From assembly GCF_040115645.1 (NCBI RefSeq), contig NC_089548.1, positions 4,278,001 through 4,342,000 on the forward strand: a stretch of 64,000 nt of DNA. Direction: 5' to 3'. The position numbers were made by a program, and so were the translations under genes. Under the pieces are notes generated by a model. It did no database searches, was not told where the DNA came from, and saw only the letters and a list, made by a program, of their open reading frames with translations. This DNA is from Euwallacea fornicatus (Eukaryota; Arthropoda; Insecta; Coleoptera; Curculionidae). How positions within the stretch are numbered: the first letter of the stretch is position 1; each line of letters begins with the position of its first letter. Positions 1 to 20,900 of this stretch are shown here, piece after piece.

Positions 1-370
1 AAATTGTAAAGCTACTTATTCCCTGTAAACGACGTTCCAAATTGCAAACTAAAGCAAGAAAATACCTAAAAAATTGATAATTTATCACAAACGACAGTTA
101 GAAAGAAGTTAATATAACTATTTTTTTAATTTTTATGTGTTCTATCGTTTATTATTAAGTGTTAAGGTTGGTTCGGATTACATCAAGAATTTAACACAGA
201 TTTTAACACGATATTGAATAAGTAGCCAAATAATAAAACTGTTAGGCGTTCCTCAAATTGCAAAGTACCCAAAACATATATAGGACAAAACAACTCAGTA
301 AAACATATTTTATTACTTGAAGTGACTAACAACTGGACATCCCACTCCCTACACTTGTCATTCCCTATTT

Positions 371-607
371 ATAAGTTTCTGTCGCAAAGGGGGAGCTGTG
401 ACGTCGCGCACGCCCTTCGGTTTAAGATTTCACCCCACATGTCAATATAAACACCTCAGCGCGCATGAACTGGGTGGGACTCTCTTCTAATCAGTCGATT
501 TTTCTCTTCAATATACATTTTCCAAAGGGCACATTAAGTCTTTTCTACGGCTTGAATTTAAATAATTTTTGGGATCTTTTTGATTGTTCTATGCAGAGTG
601 CTAACAT
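371..607 (+). promoter_or_regulatory. Possible promoter with untranslated first exon
   Basis: A GC-richer patch carries a TGACGTC box (about 399-405), a TATA-like AATATAAAC (about 445-453) and an initiator-like TCAGTC (491-496). A consensus donor GTAAGT follows at 608. It could be an untranslated first exon of the kinase gene or of an unrelated transcript. The ATG at 592 would enter the exon at 689 out of frame, so it is not a coding start for the kinase as modelled. Confidence 0.3.
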
Positions 608-688
608 GTAAGTTTTTATTGCGTCTGGGGGCTAATTGGTTTCAGGGTTTGTTCAATTTATATGAGTTTGTTTTTGGCATATTCTCAG

Positions 689-7860
<7,172 letters not shown>

Positions 7861-9948
7861 CTGGCCCGACTCGTTTGCGACACAGTCACTCGGGGAGTTT
7901 CGCCTTCTTCAGGCGAAGCATCTTGCAGTTGGCGTCATGACGGCTACGAAGAAGCGTGGCTGGGAGTCTGCAGAACTCTGTGTCGGGAAGTGCGCAAGAC
8001 CAAGAAAAAGACCACTGCCAACTACGAGGTTCCGTAGAAAAGGAATCTCCCTGCCCCTTCTAAGAATTCTGGAAGCTCTCCTAGCGTGGTATAATTTCGG
8101 TTATATTTTTGCGGCAGAAATCCGACAATAATCGTTTAGTTACTCGAGCTTAGCGCGGACATTGAAATTTTAGGATTTACAACAAAAGATTTAATAATCC
8201 GCGAGCATACTGAGTGTGTTCCAAGCGCATCCTTTGAGTAATGTATCGAACGTTCTGACGGCAGTCACAATGGCAAATCTTGTGATATCTTATTTTCTGA
8301 TTTGTCCCTTTTTATACATCCAACTACGCACGTTTGTTAGTGCCAAAAGTGTCGTAACATCATCAATAATTTAGTATTCACTTCACGGTGTAAATATAAG
8401 GACAGGACGTATTTAATTTCGACAAATTGGTGTGATATAATTAGTATCTCGTACAAAATGGGCGTTTTAGCGGGGATTGACAAATTTTCTGACCGAAGTA
8501 AATGCGGTTTTATATTACGAATCTTTATTTTTTGATTTTGACAAGAATATGAGTCAGAGAGTAAGACACAAGGCGGAACTATTTTTATCCAATGTTATGT
8601 AAAATCTAATGTCTTTTAGGACCTGGATATATCAATGAACAACCTTATTAAAGGCTGCCGACGTTTTGCAAATTTATTATTGCATCCTCACGGCAGTTCC
8701 TTTATTAGTCTCCGTATAATTTGAACATTATGGCGTAAATTTGAATCCAGGGTTCTGATTCTTTCAGTTCCTATAAGGAGAAAAATAATTTTTTTTCCTA
8801 TTGGTGGGAAAACGGCCTATAAGTGATTCGAACCGATTGCTGCTGACCTGTAGGTTAAATAAGTACATACAGCTAAACAAATTGAATGGATTCAAGTGTA
8901 GTTTGTTCGTTCTTCGCTTAAGTACGACCTTTAATGCTTAAAGTGGGGAACGAACTAGGTAAATAATCCTGGTATTCTAATTGGGTTTCGTAATTATTCT
9001 TAGCTTTACTTTCTTTTTTTTAGATTTTATGTATGTGTTATTATAACGGCAGTAAAAATCTTGTTTAATTAATATTTTAATGTTACTTCAGAATAAATTG
9101 GGCCATCGCATTGGTTTTAAAATAATTAAGGGGATATGAATATGATTTCCAAGAAATTCATAAAATTTGAGCTTTGTTATTCGGCTCACTACAAAGATGA
9201 TTAATTGTAGCAAGTGATGACTTCATCAATGAGTTTAATCGCTTTTGCCAGACAGAAAATTTAAATCTAACCCATTTGCGACATATTCGAAATGACTACG
9301 GCTAAGCAGATGTACCGGAGAACGCGTGTTCAGACATCCAGGGTATATGGAAGACTGAAATTATTCTTATTTAATAAAATGTGCCAAAATCTAGCACATT
9401 TAAAACTCCCTTCAAACCCTCTGCTAAGATACAAAATCAAAAAATAAAAATTATTAAGCAATCTTAATGGAACAAAATCGGACTAACATCCATTTCATTT
9501 AATTTGTTTTCTGTTTCTTAAAAGAGGTTCCTTAAAACGCCCTCCCTGTACGCAATGTGTATAGTGTGATATATGATATTCATAGTTTCGACCGATATCA
9601 TTAGAGGCTCAGGCTCTGCATTTATTTGAATGGCATTTACCCAATGAAACATGTTACCAATCTTAAATTATATAGGTGCGTAACTATGATATGACATTCG
9701 CGGCCAAAGTAGCGAATCCTTTTTTACCGTTTTTATAAAATGACTCAGTTTTTTACATAGTAGTGTATATGATTTTTATAGTGTTTAAATAAATCCTATA
9801 GTATTTCACCTTGTGCCATTCCTTCCAGGTTCCTTCCAAAAGCCCCATAGTCACTGATTTTTTGGGGGTCTTTGAAATTCTAGTTCAGAAGGTGTATTAC
9901 CGTATATTACCTATCTTGTTGGGGTAAATAAAAAGCCGTTTTACACTG
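7861..9948. other. 3' flank between convergent kinase and lipase genes
   Basis: About 2.1 kb between the kinase stop (7860) and the lipase stop (9949). The start belongs to the kinase 3' UTR. The first plain AATAAA on the plus strand that I noticed is at 9092-9097, too far to be sure it is used. A small plus-strand ORF at 7937-8131 sits in the likely UTR and is not convincing as a gene. Confidence 0.5.
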
Positions 9949-12505
9949 TTACCTATATTTGTTCATTAATAATATAAGTTCCTTATAGACTAAATCTTTG
10001 GCGTCGGATCCAACCATGAAATCCATGTGGTTAAAATGTTTATAGGGCACCCGGAATTTTCCGATGACATTGGGAAGTTTACTTTCAGTAAATACCAAGT
10101 CCTAAAAACAAATGGTCTAACTAAAAATATAGTTCCGAATACGGAAGTTCATGATTTAGATTGGAACATGAGGTTTCGATTTCTTCAGATAATACCTGGT
10201 GAGATGATCAACTGATGTTATAAAGGCGTGGTGAAAACAAGACATGATTTAAACATGGAAATAATGAGAAATCGATGTCGTTGATAACCATCAATCTCTA
10301 ATTTGATAGGTCAAGTATAAACTTAAAATTAAACATATTTGCTATTCCATATTAAACTCAGGTATACATCTTTATACTTTTGATATTATACCTTCGTCAA
10401 AATAATGCATGCAACATTTTGAAATACCTCTACCTCTTCTGTAACTAAAGTGTCCCCATCTCCAAAATGCAGTGCTACAGGATGATCCACCAAACTTAAA
10501 TTGTAAGTAGGCAAAGTCAAACTTCTATATTTCTGCAGATTTAAAAACGGATTATGATAGTCTAGTGGCCTGAAATCTCCTGAAATTGACTATTCCAATC
10601 AACCTTCAGTTGGTTCTGGTATAAAATTCATTACCTTCAGCATATATTTGTGTAGTGTGTGAGGTTAAATAGACTGAACTTCCTGCAGGAAAGTACGATA
10701 GGAATTCTGGAATGTAGCTCTGCAATGAAAACTATTAAAATGTGTTACAGCGATGTATTTGAGAACAGAAGCGTACGCTGTTGAATTGTTGTCCATCGAT
10801 TCCAACTAAAGAGTACATAAAAATTAGACATAGAAATTGGGAGGGCGCTCCATTGGCACAAAACGCGCCCAGAAACTTAGAGAAATAGTCTCTCCTAGGG
10901 AAAACATTTAGAATGTTTTTGGACATCACTGATCTCTAAAGCGAAAAGGAAACAGTAAATTTTGAAAGCACGTTGTAATTCTTTCATAAATATCCTACCG
11001 TAAGTGATAATGAGGAACCTAAAAATATCTTATGGGGAAATGACATCTCGTGTAGTACATATACTAAGGGAGCTAAAGCCAAGTGTAGGCGTATTTTGGC
11101 GTTATACTGCGGTCTCAAGGTTCCCAAAATGAAGGCGGCTGTAGATCCTACAGAGTGTCCCAGAAAGTACAGTGAATGCTGTTTGGTTATATTCAAGATG
11201 TAGTCGATCATTGCCGGTAGATCATAGAGCGCTACCTCATGTAATCTGTGGAGAATAAAATTGAGACATTTAATTTTGTAATTTGTAGAATTACGTATTA
11301 GTTTTAAAGGACACGACATTGAAATTATGACTTTAGAATGACGATTCTAAGTCACAAACCAATGATGTCACTTTGTGGTTTAATTCTCATGTTTCAGTTA
11401 ATTTGATGGATCAGTAGACCTGAAAGAAAAAATTCTTGAACCTTTTGATGGTTGGAAAATAAGATGCATTGCAATGGAAAGTTGTGCAGTGAAGAGAGAC
11501 AGTAAGAGGCTTCTGAAGGTTTGTAAGTACATAGAAAGGAAAGGCGACACTTTCCTCTTTAGTCCGCTGAGACTCTCCCCACTGGGGTAGGTTGTAAGGA
11601 GGGCGATTGTGAAAGCAGATTATTTATTTTTTCAATTTAATTTAGCATTGTTTTGACCGCTCTGAGATATATGTTAGGGTAAAGTGTAGTAACGTTTAAT
11701 AAAGGCTGTTTTCTGCAATATGAAAAATCATGATCCTCAAAATGTTAAGTGAAGAAGGGGTGAGTTATAATGGGGATTATTTTTTTAAATCAAGTGTTTA
11801 AAGTGATTTTCCGGATCTTTTAAATCGCCGATTTGGATGTCGAGTTACGAAGCGACAAGGGTTAGTTAATAACTAATTGAGGCGTTTCTCCAACTGCAGT
11901 TAAGCTTCACCAAAAGTTAAAGTAAGAACAGCTATATGAAACATCTTCGTTATTGACAGAGATACATTATTAGTTATGTTTGACTGCGAGTTACTTCACG
12001 TGTAGTTTATCAGGACATTCAATACCTGACAGTTAGTCGTTTTTCTCCTCTTTAATTTGCAGAAGGTATATCTGACTTACTGAAAAATCACCACTTACGA
12101 AAATTTCCAATATTCAGGGTCTTTCTCGGAATTGAATACTTGATGCCTATTGGAGTAGATGTTTCCCCTCATGTTTGCCAGCCATACATCGTAACCGGCA
12201 TCTGCTAACAGATATGCTAAAATATTAGAAAATCATTTATAGCTAAGATATAATCTAGGAAGTGCGAACTGGATATTTAGTTTCTCTAGATACAACTTAC
12301 GCAAATCATGTTCAGGTCCTCGAAACAAAAACACATCCGAAGAGGCCAGTAGTCCATGCTGAAACAACGCTACCGGACGTTGATTCTTATATGATTTGGT
12401 TTCCAGCTTACTTCTGGGTATTCTATGCAAAGTGACGATGTACCCATCTTCTGACAATACTTCATGTTCTTCAAAGGGATAACCATACGAGCTTACCAAT
12501 TGTTG
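9949..12505 (-). CDS. Acid/gastric-type (AB-hydrolase) lipase, 5' partial
   Basis: Exons in transcript order: 12505-12301, 12216-12099, 11245-10999, 10935-10777, 10719-10635, 10579-10434, 10101-9949 (TAA). Phases agree throughout, giving 370 residues without the signal-peptide exon. Family features of lysosomal acid/gastric lipases appear in order: [10 protein letters not shown] and [12 protein letters not shown]; the oxyanion segment [25 protein letters not shown]; the nucleophile elbow GHSVG; FPAGSS; the acid Asp in [13 protein letters not shown]; and the catalytic His in FNHMDFM. Such enzymes cleave triacylglycerols or sterol esters; insect members are mostly secreted and numerous. The elbow has Val where the family usually has Gln (GHSQG). 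The intron before the last exon uses the acceptor TTTTTAG at 10102-10108, which restores the family consensus before LPNV. The signal peptide must be on an upstream exon. Substrate is unknown. Confidence 0.88.
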
Positions 12506-15500
12506 CTGTAAAAAGATAAAGAAAACCCTATTAGCTGTGATCTCTTCATTAATATGAGCGTGCACCTACTATTCACACTGGGTAAAGATGTGACCTGAAT
12601 TTCTACCTCGCTTGGTAACTGTTTATTATTGCCTACTCAAAATAGCACAAAATCTCAAAAACTGTATATGACAGTACGACGGTTAATTGCATAATGAGTA
12701 ATAATTAGTATCAATTTATAATGAAAGTAAAAGCCGCTTTTTACGTGCTCGGCGAAATCCGGATGATTGCTTAGTAAATGAGGAAAATCTCATTAGATTA
12801 GATTTCTACTTATACTATTTAATGAGCCATTATTAATAGTTTTATTTCATATCAATTTTCAGTTCACGTTTTCAATAACAACAAGAATAGTTTTGAAATT
12901 TTTGGCATAAATAGGACTTGGTGTTTGGTCACAGGAAATCCGATATTAAATTGGCCATATATATGAAAATTGCGTGTGTGCATAGAAATCTGTGTTACCA
13001 AGTATTTGAAGCACAAAATCCTATATTTGCCAACTCCGGAAATACTGACTCAATATGCAAATTTACTTGAATTATTGTAACCTCTAACAAAATATTAATG
13101 TTATACAGCCCGTTCTAAGAAGTGCTTGTATGAGAAACATCTATCGTTGGCACCCAACATCTGCACACATTTTTACATTTATAAGTAATAAATTGATTTC
13201 TAATTGCTATAGCAATTTTCAGCATTAGCTGAAACAGGCAGGTTTTGATTTTTCAGATTTAATGTTGGTAATCCGCTTTAAGTAAACCTTATGGCTAATG
13301 GTACCCGCAGTATAATTAGTACATGTTTTCAGGTCATCAGTGAATTATTTTTACGATTTTATTTCCTAGTTTTACATACCATAACTGACAAATAGATCTT
13401 AACTCTATAGAGGAGAGCAAATAATCGTTTTGGAGTTGTGTGTAGGTAGAGAAGTTAGTACCGACATCTCAGAGTTTCGATGCCAAAGTTCTAGGCACAA
13501 TAGCTAGAAATCTTTAGCCATATTTCCATATGTACTATTATTGCACACATTTTTTCCATATGTTTTAAATATGACAATTTACTCGTTAAGTAATGTGTGA
13601 TAGATTACACTCTTGAACATTAAGGATCAGCGTTTTGCTAGGCAAATAGAGTTTGCAAGTGCAGGTAACGGGTGGTGAAAAAATTCTTTCGATTGTAATT
13701 TCGACTTGGGCACTTAAGATTTTCGGAAATAAAAATCTAGATCGGACTGATTTTCATCAGCTGACTTTAGCCAATCGGATTAGGAGGTATTTTCACAGAT
13801 CAATCTGATGATTGGAAGCCAGCAACCCTTTGCCCAGTTTGGCGAAAAATAACGGGCGTTATTTTTACTTTATGACTATGAGAGACGAAAAAATATAATA
13901 AAAATATAACAACTCCCTCTGACTGCAAACTCATTGAATCCGCCAGGGAAGCTAAAATGTAAACAACGAGTTTCGATCCACTCGCGCAGACATAATTTTA
14001 CCAACGACTAGCCTGAACTTAAACTGCTATTTTTTAACTCTTTTTTAGAATTTCGCGGTTTAATAGTGCCGGTATGACCTGAAAATGTTTTCGGGTATAA
14101 GTTACATTCAAATATACGTGGGCCGAATATTTGAATACGAGATATTATGGTGTCGTTAACATGTTGTCACCTTCAGTGTTTTTTAGGGTCACGGACATGA
14201 ATCCTTGATCCTAGGTTTGAGGTTTACCAAAGTGGTCATTAGTTAAGAAAAAAAAACCTTCAAAAATATCAATAATTCATGAGGATTTGGAACTTTCAAA
14301 TGCGTGAAACTCGATTGTGATTCTTAACCAATTAAAACCCCAATAACTACATCTGAGTTGAAAATATAAGTTTTTTTAAGACAAGCCAGTATATAGAACG
14401 TAGTGTTTTAGGGTCCATAAGGTCTTGCACAGGTCCTGTGTTATTCCTACGCTAGTCCTCTGCCCTTATTGCACGGTTTTCCAGGTTAGTTTGCCGCCAA
14501 TGACTCCCGAGAACACTTAGTCTCTGGCTCAAGTAGCAGAAGCTTCCGGTGCAGTGTGCATTGCCTTCCCCGGTATCGTTACTACCTCGTCGTTAGTCAC
14601 AATAGCTCCAGACACCGCCAATTAGGAACCACTAATGTAAGTAATTTATACAAATAAGTCTAACTACGCAATTTCTACCAGCAAAAATTAATTACTTAAC
14701 TCCCCTTAAATTTTGCTTAATTATGGTGTTTGCGAGACATTAAAATTATAAATATCTGAAAAACGAGTTATGTGTTACTTGTCATTTCTTTTATGTAGCA
14801 GGAACGGGGTTCAACCTGAACTAATACTTCCATCAAATTAATTATATAAATTGGGGTACAAAAGAGCTGTGAGCTTTTAAATAGGTTTAGGAAAAGGGTC
14901 GCCGATAGCGTTTCGCACTCCTAACACGAAATTCAGATCAATTTTAAGTTTTCTACGCAAAGAATATACTGAACTCTAAGTTTGATCCCACGCTAAACCT
15001 CCCCCCCCCCTTTTTTTCACTGTAATATTTCGCTTATCCTTAACGTTTGAATATTGGTGGGTAAATTAAATTGAATTTTAACATTCAATTATCTACTGTG
15101 GGTTGCTTCCTTTCTCCTCCAATTCGGCAATCAAAAGAATTTTATATTTTGGGATAAATATGTTCGGATGCGACTTGTCAAAATTAAGGAGAAGAGTCTA
15201 GAGTCTATCTAGTTTCCCATACATTTAGTTCAGACTTGGAGTGGAGGAATCAATGTAAAAGCTTCAACTACCAAGCACGGAGTGATTTCCCAGAACTATC
15301 ACTTCGATCTTCCTCGAATCAACCACCTGTTGTTATGTTTATCTAAGCATTTTGCTCATTTTACACGCACATCTAACTTATACAGTTAACTTTGTACATG
15401 GCTATATACGAGTTTGTACCCTGTAGACTTAAATTTGTATGAAAAATTGAAAAATGTTTGTAAATCGACGTTGCCAATTTTTGCTGCCGACATTTTCCAG

Positions 15501-16683
15501 GAAATTTCGGGATTTTCTGAGGATCTCGCAATTTTATTGTAGAGACAGCCTCGGAGCAAAATTAACCCTAATAAATCTGTGACTAAGAGTGGCAGCGTCT
15601 CACAGTTCTAAAGGCTACTATGCAAAGCTACGGTTTTCTCATTGCTTTTGTTTAGCGTAACTTCGAAAAAACTGAGAAAATTTCTCTAAATTACGCTCCC
15701 ACTAACCTGAATCAACGCGGATTCTCTAGAGGCACATTTTCTCGGGAAACTTAACAGCTCAGTGAAGACGTACGTGCTTTGATCATTGGGTCACTGACAA
15801 ACTGGCACCGGCAAAAAATAATTCGATACGATAATCAAAATTTCTTTTTTATTTCTTCTTCTACAAAATAGCATCTGCTGTCTCTGCTGGGAGCGATAAA
15901 CTCCTCTACAATGCAGTAATTGAAAAGTGTAATGGCGACGGGATTCCAAGGATTTCTCGTGCTGATGACAAAAAGCAAAAGTGGGCAGCTCGAAAATATT
16001 TCACACCAACAATAAAAAACGTACTAATAACCACTTTCAATGGTCATTATCTCTATAGAGATGTGTACCTACTCACATGTAGAAGACAAGGAACAAGATA
16101 AAAATCACGGTACCTCTTCGGCACTTTCTTTCGCATGACACGAGTCATGGATGGAATAATATAAAGCTAATTAAAATTCCAAGACCACATCCGTAGGTCA
16201 AGGCGATTCTTGTTTTGTTACCTAATTTAGATTAGAATGTGAATGAATTCCGCGTGTATAATAATTGTCACGGCAGAAGGTCAATGCTGTTTTACTGCAC
16301 GTTTTGAGGACTTCGAAACTACTTGCAAAACCCTCACGCACGAACATGTTCATTGCGGCCAGTTTGATTGACCCTACGTGGCATAAAATAGAAGATGAGG
16401 AGAAGTTTTAGCCTGAAACGAGCATAGACGTGATCTATGGAGGTCGTTAATTTCATGTAAGTCGGTGAAGATGTGTCTACGCGCACAACGGTACATGATA
16501 ACCCACAATCAAAACTGACGAATCAGATTCTGGTATGCTGCATGGGCTCACTGATGGCTTTTCGCGATCACTAAAAGACATCTTCGTAAGTCATTTGTGA
16601 ACGAAAATGTGACTTATTTAATGTTACAAAAACGTGATTTCCTGACAATAAAATGGGGCGAAGAAAATCTTAAAAGTACTTAC
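12506..16683. other. Intergenic or lipase intron 1
   Basis: 4.2 kb with no convincing coding exon. It contains a C10T7 run at 15001-15017 and ordinary AT-rich sequence. If the exon at 16684 belongs to the lipase, this is its first intron. Confidence 0.4.
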
Positions 16684-16830
16684 AGCAACAGAAACACGAA
16701 TGCTCTTCGGTGCCACTGTAATGCTACGGCCGATACGAGGGCCCACGATGAACTCGGTAACGCTAAATCCATGACAGCAAATCGGAACCACCGCGAGGAA
16801 CCACGACACTCCGTATGAACGCAGAACCAT
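16684..16830 (-). CDS. Candidate signal-peptide first exon (possibly of the lipase)
   Basis: ATG at 16830 opens 49 codons ending exactly at a GTAAGT donor (phase 0). The product begins with a typical secretory signal: a basic Met-Val-Leu-Arg start, then VSWFLAVVPICC and a plausible cleavage after CHG. The lipase exon at 12505 also begins in phase 0 and lacks a start, so the two could be joined over a 4.2 kb intron to give about 419 residues. The alternative is the first exon of another secreted protein. An upstream ATG at 16857 is in frame. TATA-like boxes lie upstream. Confidence 0.3.
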
Positions 16831-16857
16831 GTCGCGATTATAGAAAAATCCCATCAA

Positions 16858-17940
16858 GTAGCGGTTGCGTTCCTTATATTCGGGTCATTATTTTAAATAA
16901 GTATGCAGATATGTGCGTGTGTCGTTGAGAACTTTACTGATGCTACATCTCCGAAGAAACGTGGTACCAGTTTTGGTACTGTTGATTTGTTTCGGCGATA
17001 TGGTGGTAGTGGTCCCGCCATGGTCTTGATCAGTTCGCGAAATATTTTTTAAGCGTCATTGGAACCGGATGTCGAAAGTTTGCTTTGATTCATGGTGGCG
17101 CCTGGTCCTTGTTAACGCTGAGTTGATTAGTTAGTCGGGACCAGTTGGTTTAAACGAAATCAGAACGCGGTTTTTGAAAAGCTTAAGATGTAACGTTCTT
17201 GAAACCCTGCTCTGGTTTCGTCCACCGACAAGGACCGAAACGCAAACGTGTTTGGTACCCTCAGTACCCGTGCATGACGGCTTGATTCACCACACCGGTA
17301 GAAATCAGGTTTACGGCACTTTTGCGAATTAAATTTGCATTTTTAATCTTGATTTTGACTGTCCTCCGAACTGGCAAATTTATTTTATAATTTTTGTTTG
17401 TTGAAGCTCGAAATCTGTTTTTAAGGCTTTATCGTTGATTTTAAAATGTAGTAACCGTATTATTTAGAAGCTTCCACAGTAAACTTTCCTACAAAAATAC
17501 GATTAGTTATGAACAAATTTCGAAAATTTCCACAAAAATTCATCAAAATCGTACATTCACATCGCAGCGTTAACACGTTTCTTCGGCTCATTCTGTGGGT
17601 ACAATAACTCGAATCTGAAGATATCTCATTCTAGAATATGAAATCCTTTTTTTGAGGACTTGAAAAAGATAAAATCTGAAAGTGGACCAAATTGTTAATC
17701 TTTCCTGAAGACATTAACCTTCATTTATATAGACGGTTGTGGGAAAATGCTACTTTTCTTGGTCTCTTGTAATCGTGATGCGAGAATAACTACTTAAAAC
17801 TCATAATATATTTTTACACTGACAGTTTAAAAGCACAAAACTCAATGAAAAATTAACAAGAAAATCAAAAATCGCACAATACAATTACCTTAAAAATACT
17901 TAAACTTGACGATAAAAACCTCTACAGTATTCAGAGACAT
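16858..17940. other. Downstream flank of the giant secreted-protein gene
   Basis: About 1.1 kb of AT-rich DNA between the candidate exon and the stop codon of the giant gene. It includes that gene's 3' UTR. No gene or clear polyadenylation signal identified. Confidence 0.5.
16870..16900 (-). promoter_or_regulatory. TATA-like boxes upstream of the 16830 exon
   Basis: On the minus strand, TATTTAAA and then ATATAAGG occur about 40-65 nt before the ATG at 16830. That spacing fits a core promoter with a very short leader. Weak evidence alone, since the region is AT-rich. Confidence 0.25.
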
Positions 17941-20900
17941 TTACGGCGAGCACCTGAGCCCTTCTGGTACCTTATTCCCAAACATTATTGCCTGTAATAG
18001 TGTTAGCTCGTTATTGTGAATCAGGCCTATGACTTTACGTTTGTCTGTTGGGCCTCCAATGGGCAAATCCATGGTAAACATTGAGGTTGCTGGGATTTTT
18101 ATGGAGAAGCGATATCTGAAGCCTTCAATTCCTATGAAGAACATAAACGAATAAAGACATGGTCGATCTAGATAGGATGAGGGATCCAAAAAAGTTTAAA
18201 CACAATGGCTCTCACCTTTATATTCGTATATGTGAAGAACTTTTTGATCTTCCATGAAAGCCAATATAGTCTCTCCATTTCCGAATGTAATTGGCGTTAG
18301 TGATGATGGTCTATATACCATAATCCTTTTGAAAATTTCTCCATTGAGAGGATTGGAGTAAATCTGTAAGCGAATTTTGGTAATGCAACTCTACCATGAA
18401 CAATTTTTACCTCGATGAATTTGTTCTCATCTCCCCAAGATTCCTTCTGAGACACAACTGCAAGTAGGTTCGTGTTGCCACCTTGCACTCCAACGTTGAC
18501 CACAGCTAGATCTCCTCCATTTTTGCCTGGAATAAAGTAGTTTGGTGTTCTGGTAACATTGCCTATGATCAGAGAGTCAGTGTGTAAATTCTTATTATCT
18601 CGATCAGCGGGAACTTCGTATTTGTTGAGAGTAATTAGTTCGAGCCCAGTTCGCATGGCTAGGCCTGTTTTGAGACCGGGAGGTACGAACAAAGCATCTG
18701 CAAAGTAAAGAGGGAACGTTTTTAATGAACATTTGTTTTGTTAAATTTGAAATCAAGCACACCTTCGTCAACGTTCCACTTCATATATTCCTGTACACGC
18801 ACTTCTTGCAATGGGTTGAGCCGAAATTCCGTCACCACATCTTTCTCCAAACCATAGAAAACAAATGGTTCTTCTGAGTTTTGGAGAAGATCTTGGGGTG
18901 TAATAGTTGCTATAATCTAGCAACATGCTTGTAATATAAATTATCAGCATTCTGTTAAAATTCAACTTACCTCAATATCAACTCCTAGAAATTTCCAAAT
19001 AGCCGTTCCCTCATCTTTACACTTACCGTTACTCATTTCCCTTATTGCAACCAGAAATATTTCATCAGTTCTGCTTTCCACTTTAGCAATTTGTGAGATG
19101 ATTCCGGTACTCACTTGACTAACATTGACAAATTTGCCTGCATCGAACTTCATCAAGTCCGAGAAGCAGCTGCCTTCTTCGTTGATTAGAAGGTAGTGTC
19201 GGTTTTGATGCTCAAAATAATAGCTAAAATTTATATGGTTTTTAAAGGAAAGCTTTTGAAGTTCTACTAAGTAGTTGAATTTCAGGTCTTGTTCCGAAGT
19301 GCGGTTATAGATGAAGGTGAGGTCTTGGCAGATATTGTCGAAGTCATCCTTAGAAAAAATGTTTGACCTGTTAATTATTTCATACCAAACGAAAACTTAC
19401 CATAATTTTCCTTTGAGTGTCAGAAAAATCGCTCTCTTTAGTCTGAATTTGCTGGATAAGATGATTCACTTGCAGACCATTAACAGTAATTTCCTCATAC
19501 ATTGGACCTGTTAAGTTTAGTGAATTCAGCTTCAAGGAATTGAGCATTGCTTGAGGATGCTCCGATTGAAGTTTCAAGGAGTCTGTATTCCAGGTGGTGA
19601 AGTTCACTCCACTGATTAGTCCAGAGACTATAGAAAAACTCAGCTTATTGACAAATATTTGAGACTTTTTGAAAAACTCACCACTGAAGTTTCCGTTTAC
19701 AAAGGTTTTCGATGCGAATGTGTATGAAGCAGTTAAGTTTTGGTCAGTATCCGTGGTTACTATTTTGTCCATTGGAATGTTATTGATGGAGTTGGTTGTA
19801 AGTAGATCATGGACCACCACATTGTTTTTGAATATGATTTCGCTTGGAATGTATTGATCTACATTTCCCTGGGAAATTACTTTATCGTAACGAAAAATGT
19901 TGCTCTAAATCTCTGAGAAAGCACTCACCAACACAGTTCTACCCCTTTCTACAGTTAAATTCACACCATTCACTTCATTTCCAACGGACATATTACGGGT
20001 CACAGTCATCTCAGCAATGTCGATTTCACCCAAATCCTGAGAAGTCGTTAACGGTATCACACTGCTCATATTTAAATCATTAACAAGCTTGGAATCCAAA
20101 TTTCCTTTAACGATCATCTTTTCAAAGCTGTATCTACCAGGGAGCAACCCCCGGTCGATGAATATTCCTTGATTGATGTAGTTAGTAAAATTTTGGCCAT
20201 AAAGCAGACCTGTTGATACTGCATCTTCAACTTCAATTGATTTTAGGCATTCAGAAGAATGAGTGAACTCTACATTCCCATTAATGTGGGTGTCTTGTGT
20301 TACCAAGACAATTCTAGACCCTAAATTTGAAAAATTCATCCCGTTGATGCCTTCGAAGGTCGCTAAGTTCCTGTCAATTTTGACCTAAATATTTATTATT
20401 AGGTTTTCTATTGAAGGTTTGATCTATGGTAAAATGTACCTCATGCCTGAATTCAACGTTATTATCCAATTCAACATCGTCATCAACAAACACAAATTCC
20501 TTTTGCAACTGTTCGAAATGTCTATCGTTTATTCGCCCGTGGATGGTCAGATTTCGGATATATGGCAGGCGTTGAAACGTAATTTCACCTACAAATTTTT
20601 CAGTTCAATACCATATATCACGCAGCCACAACCACTACCTTTAACCCTTAGAGCCTCTTCTCCAATATCAAAATTGTTTAGCATATAGGTCACTTCGACA
20701 TTGTTGATCATTTCCTTGACAGTAACATCATCTTCAATGCTAACATCCCCTAGAACACGAATCGGACCCTTTATAACTTGTTTTCCACCTGTCCTTAAAA
20801 TATCCTTCAGGAGCACATGATTCAGGGTCGAGGTTTCTATCAAATTCTCTACATCAATTCCATTCTCGAATGTCAGAGAATTGGAGAATATTACGTTTGT

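Noticed and set aside
7937..8131. Plus-strand ORF after the kinase stop
   Set aside because: Lies in the likely 3' UTR, starts 77 nt after the stop, and matches no family.
8820..8845. tRNA B-box-like GGTTCGAATC on the minus strand
   Set aside because: Flanking bases do not pair as a T-arm and no acceptor stem or anticodon arm can be drawn.
10027..10215. 62-codon plus-strand ORF
   Set aside because: It is the antisense shadow of the last lipase exon (minus strand 10101-9949) and its intron.
20589..20638. Frameshift in the giant gene
   Set aside because: The frame change is explained by a 50 nt intron (GTAGTG donor, TTTGTAG acceptor) with matching phase.
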